A stretch of 64,000 nt of DNA from Pseudoneurospora amorphoporcata (lineage: Eukaryota; Ascomycota; Sordariomycetes; Sordariales; Sordariaceae). Positions 1 through 8,139 of the stretch are shown in pieces; position 1 is the first letter of the stretch, and each line of letters begins with the position of its first letter. The position numbers and the translations under genes are program-made. The stretch lies in contig MU859074.1 in NCBI GenBank assembly GCA_033297205.1, positions 186,001 through 250,000 on the forward strand. The letters run 5' to 3'. The notes under the pieces are model-generated. The model saw only the letters and a program-made list of their open reading frames with translations, was not told the origin of the DNA and did no database searches.

Positions 1-515
1 TCTGATACGATGAGGCTCGGTGGAAATTGCTTCCCACTCTTGGACCATGTCAGTTGGCATGGGTTTGAGATATCGGAACTCGGAAAGAATATCTGCGGCA
101 TCGGCATTTGTTTTCAAGATTCTGGTCCGGGTATGTGACCTGAACACTCCCTGCGGCATCGACGTGGGACAGGCCCCATGATGTCCGCAGTAAACAATAG
201 CAATTGTTGCGTTGCCTTCCAGCTCTGCCGTACGGTGCCGTGATGCCGACACGTCGAGGCGAGGGTTCACCGCAAAGGAGGGGAAACAACACGCAAAAAC
301 CGGCTCACCAACCAACCGAATTGCCTCCTCTCCTCAATATTCCTGAAGCTATCGATCGACGTGCGTCTTTTCAAGCGGCTAGTTCTGACCACGAGGTGCA
401 TGATATGATGTCTCGCAAAAATTTCCCGGGACTGTGGTATCGGCGGGCAAGAACGCCACCATCTGCAAGGAGCAGGGCGGCACCCAAGAAAGGTCGTCTC
501 AACTCCTAAGCCATC
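1..515. other. Left-edge region without a supportable gene
   Basis: Short open frames exist on both strands, but none shows a recognisable motif, an intron pattern or a sensible start context. The stretch may hold the end of a gene lying outside the window. I see no RNA gene or repeat in it. Confidence 0.4.
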
Positions 516-799
516 TACAATCTAATACTGGTTTGTTTGTTAGCTCGGTACGCCTCGTCTACTGGACGAGATCTCTTATAAATTGTTCTTAACCCCTTAC
601 AAGTATAGATATAAATGGTTCTGTACGGTTCAAAAGGGCTCTAATGAAAATCAATATCGCATATCAAACTCCCCAAAACAGTATATGCAAGGTAAGATAC
701 GCCTTGATTATTGAACGAAACGAATCATCAAGATGTCAAACCGCCTAAGGAAGTTGACTCGAGGCCTCGAGCTAACAAACAAACCAGTATTAGATTGTA
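516..799. mobile_element. MITE-like element with 30-bp terminal inverted repeats and TA flanks
   Basis: Positions 518-547 and 768-797 are perfect inverted repeats of each other (30 bp; outer end caatctaatactgg). Both are bordered by TA (516-517 and 798-799), which is the target duplication expected of Tc1/mariner-type elements. Weaker inverted similarity continues inward for about 15 bp. The 220-bp interior is AT-rich and has no reading frame. This fits a non-autonomous Tc1/mariner MITE; it could also be a chance hairpin. I noticed no second copy in the window. Confidence 0.6.
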
Positions 800-1034
800 T
801 GCATGCGTGCCGTGTGGCTCAATGAGAAAACGCGATTGAATGGCGCGAAGCGAAGCGAAACGCAACAACCTCTTCTCATATCTCTTCTGACTGATCAAGT
901 GAAGAGGGAAAAAAGAAGCCAGAGGTTGAGTGTTTCACACTGATGCGCATGTTGACAAATTCAAGCCGGAAAAGAGCCTCCCACATATCCCCAAGCCGCA
1001 AGCCGCCCAACACAACAGATCCTACGGAGCGGAG

Positions 1035-2140
1035 ATGCCGTCCCTATCGAGCCCTGCCGACTTCCCCTCTCCCTCTGGCTCCTCAGGCCCCTCAGCAACA
1101 GATGTAAACACCTACATCGGCGTTCCCCTCGTTGCCCTCTTTCTCTTCCTCCTACTATCCACGGTTCGCCTCCGCGTCCGTCGCCCTCGGCACAACCTCG
1201 CAAACCATCCTCTGGAGCTACCGCATCGCGGACTCCATCCTCTCTCTTTTTTTTTTTTTTCCCCCGCAAAGAAACCGTCCCCTGTGGTATTTTAGTCTTG
1301 CTGGATGTGGTTGATGAGTCCGCCACCCCTGAGTGGACTAGTAAACGTGACTACAAATTGGTATAGAATCCGGGGCAGTTTGCTAGACGAACGAGGGAGT
1401 AGAGAGAGGCGAGAGTCGCGGAGGCAAAAGCTGCCGGTGGGACATCCGGAGAGGGAGAGAATGTTTAGGGAACGGTTGGCGAGGGAGGGGGAGGGAGAGA
1501 TTGTAGGTTAGTGACTTTTTTTCTTTTTGAATTTCTTTTCTGGATTTTTTTTTTTTTTTTTTTTTTTTTTTGGAATTTTTTTAAATTTTTTTTTTTCCTC
1601 CTTGCCACTTGAGAAACAGTGAGGCTGACTAGGTGGCTGACGTTGAAACAAAACAGTGAGAGAAAAACTCCGTCTGGAAGCTCAATGGAAAGAAACAAGG
1701 CTGATGGAAGCTTTCCAGTTACCGAAATGGAGCGCGGACCTGGTGGCTGAGCACTTGTTCACCTGGCTCAAGAAGCATGATGGATCAGCGTCCAAGTCTC
1801 TCCCCGTAAATCAATCCCAAGGCCTTAAAGATGTCGCAGGGATGATTTTGCACAAGACGGTACTAGACGTCCAGTTTGCCTCGGCTGTGTTTGCGAAACT
1901 CGAGCTGTGGAAGGCATGGGCGGATAATGGCGGGAAGCGAAGGTCGGATATGGAGGCATTGCAAGGCGATGGCAATGTTGAGGAGGGCCGGGTTCCGTTA
2001 TTTGCGTTTGCGCATGCGGCGGTGTTGGTGGCGCTGATAAAGGGGGCGTCCATGGCGGCGGATGTTGTGGCCTTGAGGGGACGCTGTCGATGGATTTTCC
2101 GGAGTGTTTGCGGTTGTGGAGGGTTGTGCGTTTGGGATAA
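1035..2140 (+). pseudogene. Frame-disrupted gene of unknown function
   Basis: Coding-like segments follow one another in changing frames. The order is: a start at 1035 with a Ser/Pro-rich N-terminus and a membrane-like stretch (TYIGVPLVALFLFLLL); a second frame with TSQTILWSYRIADSIL; then DVVDESATPEWTSKRDYKLV; then a long open stretch from 1656 (QLPKWSADLVAEHLFTWLKK and following); and, after a further one-base frame change near 2070, an ending LSMDFPECLRLWRVVRLG with stop TAA at 2138-2140. In between lie a 14-T run (1247-1260), a 27-T run (1545-1571) and three in-frame TAG codons (near 1364, 1400 and 1465). Several of these could derive from CAG by C-to-T change, as repeat-induced point mutation would produce. 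I do not recognise the family with certainty. The alternatives are assembly indels in the homopolymers of a live gene, or a decayed copy. It converges on coq3. Confidence 0.4.
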
Positions 2141-2307
2141 GAAGAGGACGGCAACCCGAGGGACCATCATAACCATCTATTCGTATCGTTACCCCTGATA
2201 GCCAGCCCCAGTCACATGTACAGTTTTCCATATCATATACATATTCACACACAACATAAACGTACAACATCATTACTCCCTTCCCCCAAGATGCCATGTT
2301 TGCTGTC

Positions 2308-3378
2308 TCAAGCATTGTCCTCACCAGCCAACCTCTGCACCCCCAAAAAGTAATTCCCAACTTTCTCACTCCCCGGCACCTCCTTCCACCCCAACCCCGG
2401 CACATACACCACACCCATGGCCCTCGGCCGTCCCCAAAACCTCCTCTTCTCCTCTGTCTCCTCAAAGTACCCTCTCAGCTCATACTCGTTGATATACTTG
2501 TGCCAATCATGCGTCCCCTTGGGCACAATGCCCAGTACGTCCTCGGCCATGAAATTCGTGGTAAACCAACTCGTCCAGGTCCTTGCAATCGTGCTCATGA
2601 CCAACCACCCGCCGGGTTTCACGAACTGGGCGACGTGGTCGAGGAACAAGGAAGGGTGATCGACGTGCTCGATTACTTCGAAGCAAGAGACCACGTCGAA
2701 TTTCTGGGTTACCGCTTCGGGCTTGAGTGTAGGGAGGGACTCGATGGTCGAGGAGAGGTACGTCAGCTTGGGCGACAAGCCCGGGTCTTTCTTGGCGTGG
2801 GAGCGGGCAATGGCTAGCACGCCGGGAGACGGGTCGATGGCGAGGACCGAAGAGGTGGTGGGTAGGCGGGCGGCGGACTCGGCGAAGATGCCGCCGCCGC
2901 AGCCGATGTCGAGGTAGCGCAGTTTTTGCACGTTGGCGGTGTTGTGTGTGGTATTGTGGGCGGCGTCGGAAGAGGGAGGAAGAAGGTCGGAGGCGTCCTC
3001 GGTTAGGACAGTGAAGGAGGAGTAAGGGGAGGAGGAGCGGCAATTCTGGATGAAGTCGTGTCGTAGAGGGTTCATGAGGTGGAGGGCGCGCGAGGAGCCG
3101 TGGGGGTCCCACCAGGTGGCGGCGAGGGCGTTGAAGTGAGAGATTTCGTCGGGGTTGACGGAGGAGGAGGAGGAGGAGGAGGAGGAGGAGGAGGAGGGGC
3201 CGGAGGGGCTAGAGGTATGGTTGGAGTGCCATCGTTGTGTTGTTGCTGATGGTGATGATGTTGTTGTGACGGGCGCAGAGTATTGTGGTATTGATGCTAG
3301 GCGAGCAACTGTCTTTGGGTTCCGGACGCGCCGGGCCATTGTTGGCGCCAATTGGCGGAGTGGTGATGATGGCAACAT
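2308..3378 (-). CDS. coq3: Ubiquinone biosynthesis O-methyltransferase, mitochondrial (Coq3)
   Basis: This is an intronless reading frame of 356 residues. The N-terminus (RRVRNPKTVARLASI and following) is basic and rich in Ser/Thr and lacks acidic residues, like a mitochondrial targeting peptide. A Ser run near residues 62-73 is encoded by a GAG/CTC trinucleotide repeat. VNPDEISHFNALAATWWDPHG (about 74-94) is the conserved entry segment of the UbiG/Coq3 family. LDIGCGGGIFAE (about 156-167) is the SAM-binding motif I, and FDVVSCFEVIEHV is the later methyltransferase motif. Coq3 carries out both O-methylations of coenzyme Q synthesis in the inner-membrane Coq complex (family knowledge). The gene is divergent from rib3 across 1.1 kb. 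The start at 3378 is upstream of the targeting peptide; an alternative Met lies 13 codons in. Confidence 0.92.
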   Translation of the reverse strand: MLPSSPLRQLAPTMARRVRNPKTVARLASIPQYSAPVTTTSSPSATTQRWHSNHTSSPSGPSSSSSSSSSSSSVNPDEISHFNALAATWWDPHGSSRALHLMNPLRHDFIQNCRSSSPYSSFTVLTEDASDLLPPSSDAAHNTTHNTANVQKLRYLDIGCGGGIFAESAARLPTTSSVLAIDPSPGVLAIARSHAKKDPGLSPKLTYLSSTIESLPTLKPEAVTQKFDVVSCFEVIEHVDHPSLFLDHVAQFVKPGGWLVMSTIARTWTSWFTTNFMAEDVLGIVPKGTHDWHKYINEYELRGYFEETEEKRRFWGRPRAMGVVYVPGLGWKEVPGSEKVGNYFLGVQRLAGEDNA

Positions 3379-4466
3379 AGTGATGTGCTTTGAAGCTCTT
3401 TTTTAAGTTTGAGGGAGCTTCAGCAGTAATGACAAGTTCAAGCTCTCAAGCTGGTAATGTAATAAATGTTTCCCGCAATTGGTGGTCGCAAGTCGGCAAC
3501 CTGGATGGCCGATCGTCAACAGGGATCAGCACTGAGGTTCGTTGGGCGATAAGGCAAACATTATCGATAAGCCGATAAGATTATTTCCCGATCCCCAATC
3601 TCGCCATGTGAATCAACGGTCGAGCATGTCTTTGCCGCTGCAGGAACCGTTGTTGGTTCTTGTCCTGAGGTTGTTCTCGGGTCTCGATTTCATATGTTTA
3701 CAGTTCCAAGTACCTATCTGAGTTTCCGCATGCATCGGCTTATACTGTAGGTGTGTACTGTATTCTAGTGTTCCTTCTCCCTGTAAAACTAGTCGCCGAT
3801 GGACCGGACAGTTTTAATCAAGGTTTGTAAGCCGCCGGTCAGCTTTTCTAAGCCTGGAGAAGGAATCCGTGAGATCCGGGTTATATAAACTTATAACGAA
3901 CATGATGTGACGTTTGATGTCCTCTTCAACCCAATTCTGGTCAACTGTCAAAATATCTCGACAAGCCGTGCTCTTCCTGTGGCCTCGGCATCTTCCCCGG
4001 CGACTGCTCCGCTTACCCTCAACCTCCATACCGAAAGTGCGGCAAACGGCATCCCCCCCAGCCAAATCCACATTAACAACTTGAAACCCACCCCGAGGCC
4101 ACCTTGAACCGAGACCGCCCTAATAAAGTCGCAATCGCCGGCAATTGCCCCTCACTGAACCGTCCAAGCCAATTGCCCAATTGCCATCCAAGTTGCCCCC
4201 CCACCTCACTCTCCAAGTATTGGTCCCTTGAGGTTGCATAGGTATCATCAGAGAAAAAAAGTTGAAGGGAGAGCAACAAAACAACACTCGACAATTTACA
4301 CGAAAAGTCAGAGATACCCCAATATCAAACAAAGCACAACTATCCGCCGAAACCGCATTACAACTTGCGCCTTCACGTCATATCCCCAACCAACACTAGG
4401 ACGCATCATCACCCAAGTGACTCGAGACCGGTTTCAATACAAACCTACATGCACATAACAATCACA
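3379..4466. other. Divergent intergenic region coq3/rib3
   Basis: About 1.1 kb between two divergent start codons. It contains the GATA-motif cluster listed separately and otherwise no gene-like signal. The last ~250 bp before rib3 are A/C-rich, as is usual for fungal 5' leaders. Confidence 0.5.
3548..3579. promoter_or_regulatory. Cluster of three CGATAAG motifs
   Basis: Three copies of GATAAG, each preceded by C (fitting HGATAR), lie within 32 bp at 3548, 3565 and 3574. GATA-family zinc-finger factors of filamentous fungi bind such sites. The spacing is suggestive but function is not shown. They sit about 170-200 bp upstream of the coq3 start codon and about 900 bp from rib3. Confidence 0.35.
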
Positions 4467-5255
4467 ATGGCTTCCCAACAAGAATCCCGGATGGACCCGT
4501 CAGTATTTGACAGCATTCCCGACACCGTCGAGGCATTCCGTACGTTTCCTATTCCTCCTTCCTCGGCAGTCCCTCCAACGCCCCAGTCAGCTAACCCCCC
4601 TTCCTCTCCCCACACAGGCAACGGCGAATTCGTCGTAGTCCTCGACGACCCCAACCGCGAGAACGAAGCCGACCTAATCATCGCCGCCGAATCCGTCACC
4701 GCCCAACAAATGGCCTTCATGGTGCGCTACTCCTCGGGCCTCATCTGCGCCCCCATCTTGCCCCAGCGCACCCTCGATCTCGACCTCCCGCAAATGGTCG
4801 CTCACAACGAAGACCCGCGCGCGACCGCCTACACCATCAGTGTCGATGCCGCCGACCCCTCCGTCACCACGGGCATCAGCGCCCACGACCGCGCTTTGGT
4901 ATGCCGTGTGCTTGCTGATGACAAGACCCAGCCGGAGGATTTGCGGAGACCGGGCCATGTCTTCCCCCTTAGGGCGAGACCGGGCGGTGTCAGGCAGAGG
5001 AGGGGACATACCGAGGCCGCGATTGATTTGTGTAGACTCGCGGGAAAGAAGCCGGCGGCGGTGATTAGCGAGTTGGTGGATGATGGGCGGGAGGTGCAAG
5101 GACAGGCCATCAGGGAGGAGCCGGGCATGATGAGGGGGGAGCAGTGCGTGGCCTTTGCGAGGAGGTGGGGGTTGAAGGTTTGCACCATTGAGGATATGGT
5201 CAAGTATTTGGAGGAGAAGGAGGGGAAGTTGGCCTACGTTAACGGGTCGTCGTGA
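4467..5255 (+). CDS. rib3: 3,4-dihydroxy-2-butanone 4-phosphate synthase (riboflavin pathway)
   Basis: Exons 4467-4539 and 4618-5255 give 236 residues. The 78-nt intron (GTACGT...CACAG) is a multiple of three and has no stop, so the unspliced frame stays open through it. Splicing joins EAFR to NGEFVVVLDDPNRENEADLI, the conserved start of the RibB fold with its acidic metal-binding loop. TGISAHDRA, RPGHVFPLRA and GHTEAAIDL follow in family order; the Asp/Glu/His residues of these motifs bind Mg2+ and ribulose 5-phosphate. The enzyme converts ribulose 5-phosphate into the four-carbon unit of riboflavin. It is monofunctional, with no GTP cyclohydrolase II domain, as in other fungi. ATG 4467 is preferred because it directly precedes the conserved region. 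Confidence 0.93.
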   Translation: MASQQESRMDPSVFDSIPDTVEAFRTFPIPPSSAVPPTPQSANPPSSPHTGNGEFVVVLDDPNRENEADLIIAAESVTAQQMAFMVRYSSGLICAPILPQRTLDLDLPQMVAHNEDPRATAYTISVDAADPSVTTGISAHDRALVCRVLADDKTQPEDLRRPGHVFPLRARPGGVRQRRGHTEAAIDLCRLAGKKPAAVISELVDDGREVQGQAIREEPGMMRGEQCVAFARRWGLKVCTIEDMVKYLEEKEGKLAYVNGSS

Positions 5256-6168
5256 GTAGCTCTCCGACGGGACAGCCACTGACAGGTTACACACGCGCTT
5301 GATAGAGTGGGTGGGTTGAGCTAGAGCAGAGCAGCGCCCTGAGTCTTGGATAAAAAGGGGATTGGGTTATAACTGATCAGGGATCATAAAAATGACGGGA
5401 ATTTGCCCCGAGTTTTTGGAGGGATCGTGTTTACTCATAGGCGGGAAACGGTTTACATAGAGCTAGCTACACTTGTTTGGTTCACAGGGCACACTGCGGT
5501 ACTACCTCCATGGTTCTGTCATTTTTGTAAATATAGCATACCTCTTCTCACATCTCGGGCTGGCACATAGACTCGGGCCAACGGATATTTTGGCTTGTAT
5601 GATGGATCCTGAGTTCGCCCTGTCTTGCGGTCTGGTGGTGTCATGAAGCAAAGGGATAACCATGTTGGATGAGCCTTGCGTGGTCGAATGAGACGGGAGA
5701 ACGACGACGCTTCAAGCAGCCCATCACCAAAGCATGTCTCTATCGGTACGTTATCGTCGTATCCCGCTGGCGGCAGTGCCATTACTGAAGCCAACATTGA
5801 GCACCAATACTTTCCGTTCCGTCATGTTTCGCAATCGGGACGGAAACCACGTCCAAGAAGTCCGTGACGGCAATCGGCCGCCGGGATCGGATAACTACAA
5901 TCACGCCATTATACCACTGATGACCGAAGCACATTTCTAGCTGGCAGACACAAAGTGCCCATATTTCACGAAGCATTGGTTTTAAGGCACAGCGGTGTGC
6001 AAATGTGATCAATGTCTTTTCCATTTTGACTATCTCATGTAATATCCAACTCGCCAGGCCGCCAACGGCATCGAAGGCGTCTACCATGCGACCAAAGTCA
6101 CGAATCCAAAGAAACAAGTTGGTTCAATGGCCTACGATGTTGAGATCTACAGCTTGGCAATGACTTAC
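5256..6168. other. Region between rib3 and the last clear snoRNA-host exon
   Basis: No supported protein gene. On the minus strand a strong donor GTAAGT begins at 6168, so the snoRNA host transcript probably continues here with at least one more exon. Possible acceptors are at CATCGTAG and CATGGTAG. A 111-codon open frame (6117-5782, minus) has no ATG start and no recognisable motif. I see no further box C/D RNA in this part. Confidence 0.4.
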
Positions 6169-6284
6169 CTGGCGCTGCTCAATGGCGTGTCATCTTGGTG
6201 ATAAGACCAGACAATGGTTCCTACGTCCAGCATGTTAGCTTGGGATCATCAACTTGAACTCAAAAAACAATAGCTTGTTCAAGA

Positions 6285-6392
6285 GGCGACTCAGTTCGGG
6301 TGCCGTGTCATCGGCGTTTTTCATCAAAGAGCTAAAGCCGAAGCAATATCCTATGTAGACCGTCGTGATAAATTTGATTCATCATTGTAGCC
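6285..6392 (-). ncRNA. snR73-like: Box C/D snoRNA, snR73-like (25S rRNA Cm2959 guide)
   Basis: Lies in the intron from donor 6429 to the acceptor before 6220. Box C ATGATGA is at 6385-6379, a C'-like GATGA sits in mid-molecule, and box D CTGA is at 6294-6291. A short GGC/GCC stem closes the ends. The 13-base guide tcacgacggtcta (6368-6356) is complementary to 25S TAGACCGTCGTGA. With D' taken as CATA, the fifth base pairs with the first C of AGACC, which is yeast C2959, the snR73 target near the peptidyl-transferase centre. At about 108 nt it is the longest of the six. Confidence 0.83.
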
Positions 6393-6549
6393 ATCTGGAA
6401 CAAGCAAAGAAGAGAAAATGTTGGCTTACCATCATGAGCAGCGAGAAGCAGACGACGGTGTGTTCCAGGTATTAAACCATGGCAGACTGACTTTGTGACC
6501 GTTAGCATGCTGTAAGGCAGAGTGGCCAAGTCACAGGATGCAATGGTGC

Positions 6550-6629
6550 AAAGATCAGACATGACAGGTGTCGTCGTCGCCGAAGCTCAGACATATGCTT
6601 GTCTTTGTGTTGTCGGATCATCATGGAAG
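6550..6629 (-). ncRNA. snR74-like: Box C/D snoRNA, snR74-like (18S rRNA Am28 guide)
   Basis: Lies in the intron from donor 6677 to the acceptor before 6486. Box C ATGATGA is at 6624-6618, a perfect D' box CTGA at 6590-6587, and box D CTGA at 6558-6555. The 13-base guide agacaagcatatg ends one base before D' and is complementary to CATATGCTTGTCT near the 5' end of 18S rRNA. The fifth base upstream of D' pairs with A28 (yeast numbering), the site guided by yeast snR74 and vertebrate U27. This is the clearest target assignment in the set. The second guide, before box D, is unassigned. Confidence 0.86.
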
Positions 6630-6784
6630 GATACGGGCAGGAAAGCTCAGTGCCGAAGCAGAGACATAGGCACATACCGAAAAGCCCATGCATCGGGAGA
6701 GAATGTTCAGTAATCTGTGTGGTCTGATTGATCGTTAGTCAAGATGTTTAACTGAGAGCTGCAAAAGACCTGATCATGGAGATA

Positions 6785-6876
6785 TGTTTCAGAGTTGCAT
6801 GAATGGTATAAAAAAAAGGTTGTCTGCATGGGGAATCCCCGATAAGACTCGTCATCTAAAGGGATCATCATGGAAT
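6785..6876 (-). ncRNA. snR75-like: Box C/D snoRNA, snR75-like (25S rRNA Gm2288 guide)
   Basis: Lies in the intron from donor 6909 to the acceptor before 6723. Box C ATGATGA is at 6871-6865 and box D CTGA at 6792-6789. The guide tagatgacgag (6858-6848) is complementary to 25S CTCGTCATCTA (11 bp). It is followed one base later by a degenerate D' box CTTA. The fifth base before D' is C and pairs with the G of CTCG, which is yeast G2288, the snR75 target. No clear terminal stem is visible, and a T run lies in the 3' half. Ends are estimated from the boxes. Confidence 0.8.
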
Positions 6877-7023
6877 GGTGTGTTGTGATGTGAGAGAAAG
6901 GTAGCTTACCAAAACTGTTACGGTAAAAAAGCAAGTAGTGGCCCAAGTCCAACTGTACTCTGATGAGGCGCATTAGTCACCGTTCATGGTTGCTATGTGC
7001 TTCCAAACGTGTTGATATTGGAT

Positions 7024-7121
7024 GCTGATCAGCGGACGAGGTTTTCTAGGCCTGTCGCAAAAATGGCATGTCGTGCTCATGTGAAAAAATCGGAGCCCAG
7101 TGCCGTTTCATCATAGAAGCG
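7024..7121 (-). ncRNA. snR76-like: Box C/D snoRNA, snR76-like (25S rRNA Cm2197 guide)
   Basis: Lies in the intron between exons 7154-7208 and 6910-6959. Box C ATGATGA is at 7114-7108 and box D CTGA at 7032-7029. The guide gcactgggc (7103-7095) pairs with 25S GCCCAGTGC. With D' read as CCGA, the fifth base pairs with the third C of GCCCAG. Counting along recalled yeast 25S sequence from U2421, this C is 2197, the snR76 target. The complementarity is only 9 bp and the terminal stem is weak, so the ends are approximate. The match gains weight from lying between the snR77-like and snR75-like RNAs. Confidence 0.75.
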
Positions 7122-7272
7122 TGTCGGAGAGGACAGCAAATGAACCAACTCACAATTGGTTGCGGCACCACTACTGAGGTCCGGGTTGGCGGAAGAAAGT
7201 CTAGACATCTGAACGAGGAAGTCAGCACATGGTCGACAACCAAGTTTGTGATCACATCAGGAAGAATAAAGT

Positions 7273-7361
7273 GCTTTCAATCAGATACAGCCTTTTATGT
7301 TTTCATTTGGTATCAATCGGTAATTCCAACTTGCAAAAGCAAAGTTGATCATCAGGAAAGC
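7273..7361 (-). ncRNA. snR77-like: Box C/D snoRNA, snR77-like (18S rRNA Um578 guide)
   Basis: Has a six-base terminal stem GCTTTC/GAAAGC (7361-7356 with 7278-7273), box C TGATGA at 7354-7349 and box D CTGA at 7284-7281. The guide tggaattaccg (7328-7318) is complementary to the universal 18S sequence CGGTAATTCCA. With a degenerate D' box TTGA just downstream, the fifth base falls on the U after CGG. That is yeast U578, next to G577 (E. coli G530) and the snR77 target. It lies in the second intron of the host, upstream of the exon at 7154-7208. The donor of this intron is unclear (GTTAGT at 7454 or GTTGGT at 7389). Confidence 0.85.
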
Positions 7362-7629
7362 GAGAGGGAAAAATAGTGTGGGAACCAACCTTTTGATGTC
7401 ATGACCGAGAGGGAAAGGCACGATCAATGGGTAACTCCAAGGACCAAGACTAACGCGGTCGACCGCAAGATCGTGGCTCTCCCTCGCCTCCCCTCCCCCA
7501 ATCGCCCAATCCTATGCTCTATAGCCCATGTGGAGCGTGACGTTCATAAATCACTAGAAGCACTTCGCAATGGTTAGCCGGATTGTCCCAAGACAAATGG
7601 ATGATGTGCGACGCGAGTAGGTTGATACG

Positions 7630-7719
7630 TTGTCATTCAGACTGACGTACATATCTAGTTGCATTTCCCGTAGGATCAAAGACTCTAGTTTGCGGTTTAT
7701 GGTTGTGTCATCAGGACAA
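7630..7719 (-). ncRNA. snR78-like: Box C/D snoRNA, snR78-like (25S rRNA Um2421 guide)
   Basis: Lies in the intron that starts at donor 7776. Box C core TGATGA is at 7713-7708 and box D CTGA at 7640-7637, with a terminal stem TTGTC/GACAA (7719 side and 7634-7630). The guide caaactagagtc (7692-7681) is complementary to 25S rRNA GACTCTAGTTTG. It sits one base before a degenerate D' box TTGA (7679-7676). The fifth base upstream of D' pairs with the U of GACU, which is yeast position U2421, the target of snR78. The second guide, next to box D, matches nothing I recognise. Boxes, stem and guide are seen; the target is inferred from recalled rRNA sequence. Confidence 0.83.
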
Positions 7720-8012
7720 AGGGTGGAGGATGTGATTGTGCTGTTTGCTCGTGCTTGGAAGAAATCTAGAACTTACCAAAATTGGATTGGGCGATGCTTG
7801 GTGATGATGGAAGTTGAAAGTGGGAAGCGGCAGAAAAAAAGTTGAGGCGCGCGAGGTTTTGAAGCTGCAACAGTTGTGGGGCCACGGGGGAAATTTTCGG
7901 CTGCAAGTTTGGGTGGGGTAGTCCAATTGGTGGCGGGCTGCCCTGGGCCCCTGCCCCTGGCAAGCAAGGGCTTACGATAACGATAAGAAAGTGCAATTCA
8001 CGCCTATGCAGT

Positions 8013-8018
8013 CACGTG
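8013..8018. promoter_or_regulatory. CACGTG palindrome between snoRNA host and fpg
   Basis: A single CACGTG lies in the short region between the presumed 5' end of the snoRNA host (minus) and the fpg start codon at 8140 (plus). Basic helix-loop-helix factors bind this core. Whether it serves either transcript is inference. Two GATAA motifs lie close by at 7974-7988. Confidence 0.3.
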
Positions 8019-8139
8019 CAGCCGTAGGCTATTCGCGTTGGGGTAAGCTCCAGTTTCTCCACGTTTGCTTCTCGTCTAGCGCGTCTCCTCGAAAGACATC
8101 AACAACCACCACAGTCAGAGTAAACATAGCTCTCAAGAG

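Larger units (their letters stand above)
6169..7990 (-). ncRNA. Spliced non-coding snoRNA host gene with at least seven exons
   Basis: Minus-strand splice signals repeat at about 245-nt spacing. Donors are at 7776 (GTAAGT), 7153 (GTGAGT), 6909 (GTAAGC), 6677 (GTATGT), 6429 (GTAAGC) and 6168 (GTAAGT). Acceptors are preceded by CTGAC/CTAAT/CTAAC branch sites. This gives exons 7154-7208, 6910-6959, 6678-6723, 6430-6486 and 6169-6220. An upstream exon ends at 7777, and a less certain one lies between about 7455 (or 7390) and 7553. Joined, these 46-57-nt exons hit stops early (TAG at the 7154/6959 junction), so the RNA is not coding. Each of the six introns holds one box C/D snoRNA, as in vertebrate UHG genes. 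The 5' end is not defined; I put it near 7990. The gene is divergent from fpg. Confidence 0.8.

Noticed and set aside
5782..6117. 111-codon open frame, minus strand, as a protein gene
   Set aside because: No ATG start, no recognisable domain, and it overlaps the expected last intron/exon of the non-coding snoRNA host. Peptides that first looked coding in the small exons (for example SRLSSANPDLSSGAATN) run into stops after splicing.
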